DNA of 64,000 nucleotides from Sulfolobaceae archaeon (GTDB lineage: Archaea > Thermoproteota > Thermoprotei_A > Sulfolobales > Sulfolobaceae). This document shows, piece by piece, positions 20,501 to 29,510 of this stretch. Made by a program: the position numbers and the translations under genes. The notes under the pieces are model-generated. The model did not search any database and had not been told where the DNA came from. It saw nothing but the letters and a program-made list of their open reading frames with translations. Each line of letters starts with the position of its first letter. Within the stretch, counting starts at the first letter, position 1. The DNA lies in contig JAPNVD010000030.1 in NCBI GenBank assembly GCA_026627305.1, forward strand, positions 30,759-94,758, read 5' to 3'.

Positions 20501-20801
20501 TACCCGAGGCCACTATAACATTTAGATATGTTGTAACGTTCAGTCCAAATTTTTCCAGATAATTAGTAATATTTTCTATCTGAGCTTCGGGTATGAAGAG
20601 CTTTTGAACCTGAGATTTGTCTAATACTGTATGGTTTTCCACGAGAGTCTGCAGCAGTGGCAAATTTTTAGGGGGAACTACTATGCTAGCTGATATTATT
20701 GCATTGGGAGAAAGTAGTTGTGAAGAGTTACCATGTAGTCCTAAAGGTAAAGAGGCAATCTGTGGTAAAAGTAATAAGATGATAAGGGCTTTCCAAATCA
20801 T
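17592..20801 (-). CDS. Sedolisin (S53) secreted acid protease with pro-domain, C-terminal extension and TM anchor
   Basis: EISLDVEVAHATAPGA (Glu/Asp), GGTSVASPIVSGIIALA (Ser), signal peptide, terminal FIIGIIALFILFRR helix. Confidence 0.93.
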   Translation of the reverse strand: MIWKALIILLLLPQIASLPLGLHGNSSQLLSPNAIISASIVVPPKNLPLLQTLVENHTVLDKSQVQKLFIPEAQIENITNYLEKFGLNVTTYLNVIVASGKVSTLERALNGQFIITRVQGKTVYQFLGSPSFDAIVIGTNITSLLFERPQFLINVTQAAAYNSVSIKDLWRAYNITPLLQKGINGSGVNIGIIDFGGDPYIIQQLYSFDKANNLPNPPFFEISPIGPYNPNDGIASGWAMEISLDVEVAHATAPGAGIILYVVNLNYPLQAAIAYIDSQDNVSVVSQSFGIPELYVDLGYLPLSFVQSLIYEYWLGEVEGITFVAASGDAGGNGYNFFLSTFGNLNIPASIPYVLAVGGTSLFANDNQTYQTAWAGQSIFGATTGGYSSIFPAPTYQGINGFRMVPDVVADANPYTGISILYYYNQTILVGGTSVASPIVSGIIALASQIGGRFGFINPLIYDLKGTKAIVPVKLGYNTPYIANSTLNPVTGLGYINAGYFVYLISKPNSYITVAATNTTYLDNQTVKVVAYLHNVQGTPRGYVYNGSNIIEEFPLTFNGTAWIGEFRAQGSGVEEIIVSASGVSGFTYITVGYQVEFLLPPIAVFPVPEDIPVLIETFYPNGKLANSSPTTTLYVYRVSNQTQLHLTYKYNLSPGIIINITQYGITIKPSTAVLTGYINFSNLHTLAGTYMLKLKDAFGFSEFVLGYYVVPYVYPSIITEPQIIALGQNFTVVVFEEGYGNPNITVELVNIQGKPIYSTAVNEVSYNGLSYYVSEISLPKDIPPGYYYIIAKAVYDNGTYVSEGEGETQIYVTNSTLNVNVLVQPLAYENQTVEIRANIDYANGTPVTLGTFVAIVIPSYLNYYYDQLSSDFVVPLSYHNGTWIGYVQIPSGLEGNLLGYSPYGISGEWNILIEGISANWFPTDTNTYLSWSSLNLYPVNYNSKIIVLPYVYVNYFNGTVAYDMYIKDAVITNHNATFIDSLIENLTVVNGTAYLINSQVIHKYVINSKIYTITKESNTTIQTQTVTYITSYISPKNLTLKMTFLTYEIVAFIIGIIALFILFRRTST

Positions 20802-20838
20802 TATGGCTACATTCCTCTCACGATTTTAAAAATTTAAT

Positions 20839-20868
20839 CACATTAAAGGAATTAACACAGTTAATGTG
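20839..20868. promoter_or_regulatory. Nested inverted repeats in divergent promoter
   Basis: CACATTAA...TTAATGTG (8-bp arms) enclosing TTAAC-ACA-GTTAA. Confidence 0.45.
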
Positions 20869-20901
20869 CGTATAAAAATATAAGTTTAAAAAGATGAGTA
20901 A

Positions 20902-22149
20902 ATGTTGATGGTAGATTACAAAGTTCCTGAAGATGGCGAGCCTATTAGATTTGAGAACGGTAAATGGATCACCCCTAATAAGCCTATCATACTTTACATA
21001 GAGGGGGATGGAATAGGACCAGAGATAACACAGTCAGCAATAAAAGTTGTAAATAAAGCTGTTGAAAAGGCTTATGGTTCATCAAGAGAAATAAAATGGG
21101 TTGAAGTTTACGCTGGCGATAAGGCATTGCAAATAACAGGAGATAGATTTCCTAAAGAAACCCAAGACATGCTTCTTAAATACAGAGTGGTCTTAAAGGG
21201 TCCTCTAACTACACCTATAGGTGGTGGCTGGCGTTCAATAAACGTTTCTATAAGGTTAATGCTAGACCTCTATGCAAACATAAGACCAGTTAAGTATATT
21301 CAAGGGTTGGAAAGCCCATTGAAGCATCCAGAAAAAGTAGACCTTATAATCTTTAGGGAGAACACAGATGATTTGTATAGAGGAATAGAATGGCCAGCTG
21401 ATAGTCCAGAAGCAAAGAAAATCAGGGAGTTCCTAAAGAAAGAGTTTAATATAGAGCTGGAGGACGATACAGGGATTGGAATAAAGCCAATGAGCAAGTA
21501 TAAAACCCAAAGAATAGCACGTATGGCAATAAGATATGCGATTGAAAATAAGAGAAGAAAGGTCACTATAATGCATAAAGGTAATGTCATGAAGTATACT
21601 GAAGGAGCTTTCAGAGAGTGGGCTTATGAGGTTGCCCTTAAAGAATTTAGGGACTATATTGTGACAGAAGACGAAGTAAATAAAGCTGGAGGGAAAGTGC
21701 CAGAAGGTAAGATAGTTGTTAATGATAGGATTGCGGATAATATGTTTCAGCAGATAATAACTAGGCCAGATGAGTATGATATAATATTAGCTCCAAATGT
21801 GAATGGTGATTACATATCTGATGCAGCTGGCGCATTGATAGGGGATATAGGTCTTTTAGGAGGAGCTAATATAGGCGATACTGGAGGTATGTTTGAAGCT
21901 ATTCATGGTACCGCTCCTAAGTATGCTGGAAAGGATGTAGCTAATCCAACAGGGATTATAAAGGGTGCGGAAATGATGTTAAGGTTCATGGGGTGGATAG
22001 AGGCTGCTGATTTAATAGATAAAGCGCTGATGACTGCTATGGAGCAGAAGAAGGTTACTCAGGATATTGCTAGGTTTCTGGGTGTAAAGGCTTTAAAGAC
22101 TTCAGAGTTTACACAAGCTTTAATAGATATTATAGATACTCTTAAGTAA
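20902..22149 (+). CDS. icd: Isocitrate dehydrogenase (NADP-type family)
   Basis: IEGDGIGPEITQSAIKVV, NVSIRLMLDLYANIRPV, GDTGGMFEAIHGTAPKYAGKDVANPTG. Confidence 0.96.
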   Translation: MLMVDYKVPEDGEPIRFENGKWITPNKPIILYIEGDGIGPEITQSAIKVVNKAVEKAYGSSREIKWVEVYAGDKALQITGDRFPKETQDMLLKYRVVLKGPLTTPIGGGWRSINVSIRLMLDLYANIRPVKYIQGLESPLKHPEKVDLIIFRENTDDLYRGIEWPADSPEAKKIREFLKKEFNIELEDDTGIGIKPMSKYKTQRIARMAIRYAIENKRRKVTIMHKGNVMKYTEGAFREWAYEVALKEFRDYIVTEDEVNKAGGKVPEGKIVVNDRIADNMFQQIITRPDEYDIILAPNVNGDYISDAAGALIGDIGLLGGANIGDTGGMFEAIHGTAPKYAGKDVANPTGIIKGAEMMLRFMGWIEAADLIDKALMTAMEQKKVTQDIARFLGVKALKTSEFTQALIDIIDTLK

Positions 22150-22237
22150 GATTTTTATTTTGTTTCTTGTATATTTTAATAAAATTTTAAATTAATTTGC
22201 AAATAGCTAAATTTATATATTCCCTTCATATAAAATT

Positions 22238-23080
22238 ATGTTAGGTAGAGAATATATGGTATTTCCGTTTTATGTAGAGCAGGTATCAGTAAGTTCGGAG
22301 TTATCGTCACTAGAAGCGGAATTCATAGCTGCTATACCGTCTATTATCCTTTTTGTAGTAACAATTATAGTCGGTTATATCGTGGCAATAATAGTTTCTA
22401 CAACAATAAAGACATTTTTGGTGAGGTTTTTCCAAAAGGCTCATGAAATAGTTAGTATAGATCTTATCGCAGGGACTATTAAAGCATTCATCATACTAAT
22501 TAGCCTCGCTATAGCTTTTTCTTTGCTTAGTATAGGGCCTGTAACTAGCTATATTCAAGCGATAGCTAGGTACCTACCATATCTCGCTGGTGCGATTTTG
22601 TTATTAACCCTTGGATTAACTCTGATAAATACATTAGTAGATTTTATGCAAAAACAACTATCATCTTCAGATGAGTTAATACAGGCTATACTTTCGATAC
22701 TAAGATTCGGTCTGTATGCAACAATAATAGATATTGCCGCTGTTTTAGCGATATTTTATTGGGTACCGTTTGTGAATCAATACCTCTTCTTAAGTATAAT
22801 ATTGGGTTCTGTTATAATAATGTCCACTATAACCATAGCAGATAAAGTCCTCAATAACATACAAAAAGAACATCCTGATCTCACATTCCTTGTAGGGTAT
22901 GGCAGATTTTTACTATACACTATATTCATAATCATAGGTGTAGCTATAATTGTACAACCCTTTGTAAACGTGACCTCAATTCTATACGCGATATCTTGGG
23001 GTTTGGCTATAGCGTTCGCGTTAGCTTTAGTACCACTTATTATCTACATATCTAAGAGATTCTTGAGTGAGGTCAAATAA
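22238..23080 (+). CDS. Mechanosensitive-channel-like membrane protein
   Basis: Repeated TM-helix pattern, no beta-domain seen. Confidence 0.5.
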   Translation: MLGREYMVFPFYVEQVSVSSELSSLEAEFIAAIPSIILFVVTIIVGYIVAIIVSTTIKTFLVRFFQKAHEIVSIDLIAGTIKAFIILISLAIAFSLLSIGPVTSYIQAIARYLPYLAGAILLLTLGLTLINTLVDFMQKQLSSSDELIQAILSILRFGLYATIIDIAAVLAIFYWVPFVNQYLFLSIILGSVIIMSTITIADKVLNNIQKEHPDLTFLVGYGRFLLYTIFIIIGVAIIVQPFVNVTSILYAISWGLAIAFALALVPLIIYISKRFLSEVK

Positions 23081-23085
23081 GAGGG

Positions 23086-23379
23086 TTATACATTATCCAA
23101 AATATACTGTAACCACAAACTTATTTCATCTTCAGTTAATTCTTTTTTCTCTGTACCCCTTTGAATATAAGCTCTCTTAAAGAAGACAAAATCTCCTTGC
23201 CTAGTAAATTCAATAACGTATGTAGAATATATAGATTTTACATCCTCATCAATACCAGCTGCTTCCCTTAATGTTGGTGGAGTAAAGAAGAGTATGACAT
23301 TATCGGAATCTTCTACAAGTCTGTAACTACCAACTCCTTGAGCAAGTGACTTTATCTTATCATATGGGATTGCTAACAT
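23086..23379 (-). CDS. Hypothetical protein
   Basis: Complete ORF next to NfeD-like gene. Confidence 0.55.
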   Translation of the reverse strand: MLAIPYDKIKSLAQGVGSYRLVEDSDNVILFFTPPTLREAAGIDEDVKSIYSTYVIEFTRQGDFVFFKRAYIQRGTEKKELTEDEISLWLQYILDNV

Positions 23380-23737
23380 TTTCCTCTTTTCTTTTCTTTC
23401 GTACTATTAATGTTAAATCTTTCCTATCTAATACCTCTACTTCATCTCCCTTCTTTATATCCTCTAACGCTCTAGCTCTCCACCATTCGCCATCAACTAT
23501 AATATACCCTTCTCCGTTCTCTTTTATATCCTCTAATGCTCTTCCAATCTTTCCCTTATAACTGTAATACTGTAAATGTCTTGATTTTATTAAGGTCCTT
23601 GTTGTTCTATACAATAGAAAACCTAAAATAAAAAGTGTAGGGATATCTATTATAGGATCACTAATATAACCTGTTATTACCAATATTGCAATTAAGATAA
23701 CTATAATAATAATCGTAATAACAACAGGATGAGCCAT
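23360..23737 (-). CDS. NfeD-like membrane protein with OB domain
   Basis: N-terminal TMs, GKIGRALEDIKENGEGYIIVDGEWWRARALEDIKKGDEVEVLD. Confidence 0.8.
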   Translation of the reverse strand: MAHPVVITIIIIVILIAILVITGYISDPIIDIPTLFILGFLLYRTTRTLIKSRHLQYYSYKGKIGRALEDIKENGEGYIIVDGEWWRARALEDIKKGDEVEVLDRKDLTLIVRKKRKEENVSNPI

Positions 23738-23789
23738 CTATGAATATATTTAATAACTCTAAATTATAAATATTAGCTGATTATGAAGC

Positions 23790-25118
23790 ATGCTAAGTAG
23801 TAGTAAGAAGTATATTATTGCAATATCCGTAATTCTCTTACTAATATTTCCCTATTCGTTTAGTTATATCAATGTTAAAGGTCAAAGCGTTAATGCTTAT
23901 CCTATGGGTCTAACAGCTTTCAGTCTCTCTAATAAGATAGTAACAACTTACGTCCAAGGCAATATAAATATAAGTGGGCTAAAAATAGGTAGTAGTTACT
24001 TGCCTAATGGTCAATATTTTACTACTGGAAATGCTTCCCTTCAACTAAATGCAGTCCTTGACGCGAATTATTGGGAGCAAAACGTAGCATTATTTCATCA
24101 GATTAACTCCACTACATTTCTAATAACATTTGTGATAAACATTTGGAACTTCAGTGGTAATTTCGTAAACTACTCTTCAAATAATAGTATAGTGACTAAC
24201 TATAACGGTTTTGGTGTAGTTTTATACACAGGCCCTACAATAATAGTTTCCTTACCCTTACATTTAGCATTATTTATTGAGAGCAATAAAACATCAAGCA
24301 TGTTTGGATATATCGTAAATGGTAAAAAAGAGATCTATTATGTTGCGCCTATAGGAGGTGACTTTATCATTGGTGGTCTTTCAACTGCATTATTACCTAA
24401 TGATCTAGAGTTAGTTTGGGGTGGTCCTGGTGGTGGAAGCGTGGTATATATGTCTGTTAATGCAACAGCAGAACTTTATTATCTATCTGGGGGTTCGTTG
24501 AAGATCTTCCCTGAGGTCTTATCTGTGGGGCTAGATACTGCAGAGGCTGCAATAGGCGTTCATGTAAGTAGAAGTGTTTATCCGCTTTTTGATCCTTATG
24601 GTATTGAATACCCTGGTAATGATAATTTGGGGGTTTTATGGCCCACTCCTCCATCAATAAGTTATACCTTAAAGAACGAGACGCTTTATATCAACGTCTC
24701 GTTAAATGGCGTCCCTTTAGCTAATCAGAGAATTTATGTAGAGGTTTTAAAAGGGTTTAATTTGACTCCTATAGCGAATATAACGACTAGTATTAACGGT
24801 AGTGCTGTAGTCCCTAATTTATCAACATCATATTTTATAATATACTATCCAGGGAACTATACACTTTCATCAACTTATGTTATATCCATTCCTTCCCTTC
24901 AGCATTTCATATCTAAAATAAAGACTGAATACGAGGCTTTAGTAAGCTATCTTTCTAGTTATAATTTTAAAAAGGCTTTAGCGTCCTTCTTTTCTAACGC
25001 CAAGTATACTAATACAGTGACTTCCCAAACTCAGGTAAATATTACTATAATAGAGTACGTATTGGCTTTTGTTCTTGGAATTTTATTTGCTGCGTTCATT
25101 ATAAGAGAAAAGACTTAA
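23790..25118 (+). CDS. Thermopsin-family acid protease with C-terminal TM anchor
   Basis: Signal peptide, YPMGLTAF, NASLQLNAVLDANYWEQNVAL; terminal TM LAFVLGILFAAFI. Confidence 0.85.
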   Translation: MLSSSKKYIIAISVILLLIFPYSFSYINVKGQSVNAYPMGLTAFSLSNKIVTTYVQGNINISGLKIGSSYLPNGQYFTTGNASLQLNAVLDANYWEQNVALFHQINSTTFLITFVINIWNFSGNFVNYSSNNSIVTNYNGFGVVLYTGPTIIVSLPLHLALFIESNKTSSMFGYIVNGKKEIYYVAPIGGDFIIGGLSTALLPNDLELVWGGPGGGSVVYMSVNATAELYYLSGGSLKIFPEVLSVGLDTAEAAIGVHVSRSVYPLFDPYGIEYPGNDNLGVLWPTPPSISYTLKNETLYINVSLNGVPLANQRIYVEVLKGFNLTPIANITTSINGSAVVPNLSTSYFIIYYPGNYTLSSTYVISIPSLQHFISKIKTEYEALVSYLSSYNFKKALASFFSNAKYTNTVTSQTQVNITIIEYVLAFVLGILFAAFIIREKT

Positions 25119-25142
25119 AATGTTAAAATTGTACTATATAGT

Positions 25143-25946
25143 ATGATATCAATAGGCGAAATAATAGGTATAGTGTTCTTAGTGATCATAATAATTATAT
25201 TTCTCTCACTCTCGATGAGAGTTGTAAGGGAGTGGGAAAGGGCTGTAGTTTTACGATTGGGAAGGCTTTTAGGACTTAAAGGACCTGGGATTATATTCTT
25301 AATACCGTTTGTTGATAGACCCTACGTTATTGATTTACGAATAAACACTGTAGAGGTTCCGCCGCAGGTTATAATAACTAAAGATAACGTTACAGTCTCT
25401 ATTGATGCAGTTGTTTACTACAAAGTTGTAGACCCTATTAGGACAGTGACATCTGTTTTGAATTATAATGCGGCTGTACTCAATTTAGCTCAAACAACAT
25501 TAAGGGATGTGATTGGACAGATGGAATTGGATGAACTCCTAAGCAAAAGAGAAGAAATAAACAAGAGATTACAAGAGATCTTGGATACAGCTACTGAAGG
25601 GTGGGGTATAAAAGTTACCGCGGTGACAGTAAGAGATATAAGATTATCGCAAGAGTTGTTAACCGCAATGGCAAAACAGGCTGAAGCAGAGAGATTAAGG
25701 AGAGCTAAAGTAATATCTAGTGAAGGAGAAAGACAAGCTGCATCGATATTAGCTGAGGCTTCTAAGTTCTATCAAGCGAATCCAACAGCTCTTCAGTTGA
25801 GGTTTTTAGAAGCCCTTTCAGATATATCTACAAAAGGGGGTTTAATTATAGTAGTTCCTGCAGGTCAGGAGATATATCCAACAATATCTACATCTGCAGC
25901 ATTAACTAGTGCACTGATTAAAAAAGAGGAAGAAATTAAAAAGTGA
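25143..25946 (+). CDS. Stomatin/SPFH (band 7) protein
   Basis: REWERAVVLRLGR, TKDNVTVSIDAVVYYKVVDP. Confidence 0.93.
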   Translation: MISIGEIIGIVFLVIIIIIFLSLSMRVVREWERAVVLRLGRLLGLKGPGIIFLIPFVDRPYVIDLRINTVEVPPQVIITKDNVTVSIDAVVYYKVVDPIRTVTSVLNYNAAVLNLAQTTLRDVIGQMELDELLSKREEINKRLQEILDTATEGWGIKVTAVTVRDIRLSQELLTAMAKQAEAERLRRAKVISSEGERQAASILAEASKFYQANPTALQLRFLEALSDISTKGGLIIVVPAGQEIYPTISTSAALTSALIKKEEEIKK

Positions 25947-26062
25947 TCAGCTGGACTAGGATAAATCATCTACTATCATGGTTTTTATACTACTCATCAC
26001 ATTATTATTAGTTTTATCCTTCACACAGTATCTTAAAAATATTCACATTAAGTACGATTTTT

Positions 26063-26737
26063 ATGAAAAAGAGCGGCTATACCATAGTTGTTAGTATTAT
26101 AATGATCATAGTGCTGTTCAGTTGTAATTTATTAGCTTCAGCCTACTCATTGCATATAATAACCAATTCCACTAGTGTAGATTTTATAGTTTCGAATGGT
26201 AACAGAACAATTTTCGTTATAGGTAATACTACAATAAATGGACTTTATGGAAACATTACTATTGTGGCTATAAGTCTAAATCCAGGCTATTACGTGAAAC
26301 CATCGAAGTTGAATATCAGCCTTTTAAATAATTTAACTTTATACTTCTACGTATATCCTATCAGCCTAAACGTCACTCTTAAAGCTATAGGTCCTGGTAC
26401 AGTAATAGTAAAGCTTCCTAATGGGACTGTTCTTAACGGTTCATATCTATCCTTTAACATACCCTATTATTCAAGGTTAGAAATAACAGCTAAACCTTAT
26501 AAAGGCTACACTTTCTATGGTTGGTCTAATGGCATATCTTCAAGGTCTCAAAACGTTTTAATATTAGATAACTTTAGTTTAACAGCTACGTTTGGAACGT
26601 TAAAAGATAATAATGGAATAACTTCTACTGCCAGATCCTCTAAAGGCTTAACTGCCTTAATTGCCTCATTTTTGTTGTTAATAGCTATGATAATCCTCTT
26701 CAGGAGTACTAAAGGGAGCAATGAGGCTAAAATGTAG
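26063..26737 (+). CDS. Surface protein with InlB-B-like repeat and C-terminal TM
   Basis: Signal peptide, GYTFYGWSNGISSRSQNVLILDNFSLTATF, terminal TM. Confidence 0.6.
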   Translation: MKKSGYTIVVSIIMIIVLFSCNLLASAYSLHIITNSTSVDFIVSNGNRTIFVIGNTTINGLYGNITIVAISLNPGYYVKPSKLNISLLNNLTLYFYVYPISLNVTLKAIGPGTVIVKLPNGTVLNGSYLSFNIPYYSRLEITAKPYKGYTFYGWSNGISSRSQNVLILDNFSLTATFGTLKDNNGITSTARSSKGLTALIASFLLLIAMIILFRSTKGSNEAKM

Positions 26738-26777
26738 GGGGAAATTATTTTATTTGGCTATCTAGTAAACTTCTTTT

Positions 26778-27812
26778 ATGATTCCTAAGCTAGGAAAGAT
26801 AAACAGAGATATATTTGATAAAGTGATATATCCTCACTTAGGTTTTACACATGAGGAAGTAATAGTGCCACCTACTCATGGTGTAGATACAGGGGTAATA
26901 GATCTAGGGGATGGAAGAGTATTAGTAGTGAAAACTGATCCCGTATTTATTGTCCCACAATATGGTTTTAAAAAGTCCGCCTGGTTTGCTGTACACATCT
27001 TAGCTAGTGATGTGATGACATCTGGTATACCCCCTAGATATGCACTTATAGATCTAAACTTGCCTGTAGATATGAAGGATTCTGAGTTTGAAGAGATGTG
27101 GCTTGGAATAGATGAGGCTCTTAAAGAGATCGGAGTAATGGTAGTTGGGGGTCATACGGGAAAATATGAAGGCACAGGGTATCCAATGCTGGGAGGATTT
27201 ACGATGATGGGAATAGGACCAAAGGATAAATTTGTCACGTCTAAAGGTGCTAGAGTTAATGATGATATAGTTGTAACTAAAGGACCAGCAGTAGAGGCTA
27301 CTGCCCTATTGGTTAATACATATCCAGATTATTTTAGGCAAAAGTTAAGTCCAGATGTGTTTAAAGAGGCTTATGATATGTATTGGAAGATGAGCTGTTG
27401 GAAAGATGGTTTGATAGCCTCAAATATTGGTGTTCATGCTATGCATGATGCAACTGAGGGAGGGTTATGGGGAGCTCTAACTGAAATCGCAGAAGCGAGC
27501 AATAAACATTTGCAAATTTATGAAGATAAGCTCTTTATGTATAGGGCTGTACGTGAAGTAACGTCTATAGTTAACATTGATCCTTATTCTTCAATAAGCG
27601 AAGGGACTTTAGTGATAATTACGCCTTATGGAGATAAAGTAGTTGAGTCGTTAAAGAAAGAAGGAATTGATGCAGGAATAATAGGCAAGGTGATTGATGA
27701 AGGTGCTAAGGTAACGCTTGTGAAAAAAGATAGCTCTAAGAGCGAAATTAGGCACCCAGAAGAGGATCCGTTCTGGTCAGCCTTCTTCGAGTTAGCTCAA
27801 AGGGTTAAGTAA
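26778..27812 (+). CDS. AIR synthase-related (PurM/HypE/ThiL fold) protein
   Basis: VKTDPVF...[43 protein letters not shown]. Confidence 0.88.
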   Translation: MIPKLGKINRDIFDKVIYPHLGFTHEEVIVPPTHGVDTGVIDLGDGRVLVVKTDPVFIVPQYGFKKSAWFAVHILASDVMTSGIPPRYALIDLNLPVDMKDSEFEEMWLGIDEALKEIGVMVVGGHTGKYEGTGYPMLGGFTMMGIGPKDKFVTSKGARVNDDIVVTKGPAVEATALLVNTYPDYFRQKLSPDVFKEAYDMYWKMSCWKDGLIASNIGVHAMHDATEGGLWGALTEIAEASNKHLQIYEDKLFMYRAVREVTSIVNIDPYSSISEGTLVIITPYGDKVVESLKKEGIDAGIIGKVIDEGAKVTLVKKDSSKSEIRHPEEDPFWSAFFELAQRVK

Positions 27813-28702
27813 CCCAATACTCTAGGTTTTCCTGGTTTTACGTTAACATTTATAACAGGTATTTTTCCTGCCCTTATGGGTATTGGATTGTTGAGAGTAA
27901 CTTTAGTTTTATCGTTCTCCTCTTTTATTTCACCAGTGAATGAATTTCCATAATATATTATATGCGTCATAGATGTAGCTTGAGACCATGGATATTTTGT
28001 GAAACTAGCTTCAAATTCCTTAGCAAACTTTACCTCTGGCTTAACCAAGAAATACGTATCTTTAACCTCCTCCTCTTTGACGTTTTTAAGGGCAAAACCT
28101 ATCCTTGTCCCGCTTTTCACCTCCTTCTGATCTTCATCAAGAACTTGTATGCTCTTTACTTCAACTTCTTTTCCGTAAGGTAAGGCAACTAGTTTCTCAT
28201 GAACTTCCACTGGGGTATATGTAAATCCTGTTACTACAGTACCTACGCCTTTTACAGTGAATACTCTATCAACATATATTATTCCTAAATCGTCTTCAAC
28301 ATTTTCATTTGAAGGCTCAACAATTTCATTTAATATTTCTGGTTGTACTGATAGCTTTACATCTTTTAATAGTTTATTTATCATTTCCTGCTGAAGCTGT
28401 GAAACTATAATTATCTTCTTAGTGTTAACAGAGTTTGCTAGAAGTAATAACTCTCCATCTGTCCACTGCAAGTTAACAGGTAAATGAAGTATTATGGTTG
28501 AAGCTAACGTGGCTGATTCCGCAGTATCTAATATGCTTTCAGGATATTGTGAAGGAACTAGCACTGACCTTATATATTCTCCATGCTTTCTATAGTAAAT
28601 TCTTGTTTTCTCTTTTTCATGTAACTTCCCTAACTTTTCTGCTATACTCTCTCTTTCTTTTTCATCACTACCTATAACTGCAAATATTTCTCCATAGTAC
28701 AT
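27797..28702 (-). CDS. SelB/EF1A-like protein lacking GTPase motifs (aSelBL-like)
   Basis: Domain [24 protein letters not shown]...[11 protein letters not shown]...[11 protein letters not shown]; no P-loop or NKxD. Confidence 0.8.
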   Translation of the reverse strand: MYYGEIFAVIGSDEKERESIAEKLGKLHEKEKTRIYYRKHGEYIRSVLVPSQYPESILDTAESATLASTIILHLPVNLQWTDGELLLLANSVNTKKIIIVSQLQQEMINKLLKDVKLSVQPEILNEIVEPSNENVEDDLGIIYVDRVFTVKGVGTVVTGFTYTPVEVHEKLVALPYGKEVEVKSIQVLDEDQKEVKSGTRIGFALKNVKEEEVKDTYFLVKPEVKFAKEFEASFTKYPWSQATSMTHIIYYGNSFTGEIKEENDKTKVTLNNPIPIRAGKIPVINVNVKPGKPRVLGYLTL

Positions 28703-28796
28703 TTATAATCTCTCTTCAAACTAATTGCTTGAGATTTATGAAACTAACCTATTAAGTAGAGAGTTGTTTAAGCTTTAACTGCTAATACTATTATTT

Positions 28797-29510
28797 GTGA
28801 AACTATTCGTAGGAACCTCTGGTTGGATGTACCCCTGGAATGAGGGAAATAGTCTAAAATGGTATTATGAGAGGACAGGGCTAAACGCTGTGGAGCTCAA
28901 TATGTCATTTTATCGTTTTCCCAATTCTAGGCAGATCAATTCGTGGTCTAAATACAAACTGTCATGGTCTATAAAAGTTAACAGGTTAATTACTCATACG
29001 TATAAGCTTAACGAAAAAGGAATAGAACTATTGAGGAAGTTTATTGATATAGTGAAACCCCTAAACCCCGATAATTTGCTATTCCAATTACCCCCATCTT
29101 ATTCCGCAAAAAACGCTGATCATGTTATAGATGTTATAAATAGTCTGAAGTTGCATGATATCGCGGTAGTTGAACCTAGGCACTTATCTTGGTTTGAAGA
29201 AAAAATATATTCACTTTTTAGAAAAAATGATATAACTTTAGCCAGTATTGACTCTCCTCTTGGCGTATATATCGTAAATACTACAGGTAAGATTTATTTA
29301 AGGATGCATGGAAGAACTGAGTGGTATATGTACGATTATTCAGTTAACGAAATAGTTGAGGATATTAATAAAATCATGGATCTAAAACCTGAGGTCACTT
29401 ACGTGTTTTTCAATAATGATTTATGGATGTTAGAAAATGCTAAAATTTTGGTAAATATGTTTAAAAACAGAGGAATAGAGTTGACACCATTAAGAGGTGA
29501 TGAAATTTAA
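28797..29510 (+). CDS. DUF72 protein
   Basis: VGTSGWMYPWNEG...YYERTGLNAVELNMSFYRFP. Confidence 0.92.
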   Translation: MKLFVGTSGWMYPWNEGNSLKWYYERTGLNAVELNMSFYRFPNSRQINSWSKYKLSWSIKVNRLITHTYKLNEKGIELLRKFIDIVKPLNPDNLLFQLPPSYSAKNADHVIDVINSLKLHDIAVVEPRHLSWFEEKIYSLFRKNDITLASIDSPLGVYIVNTTGKIYLRMHGRTEWYMYDYSVNEIVEDINKIMDLKPEVTYVFFNNDLWMLENAKILVNMFKNRGIELTPLRGDEI

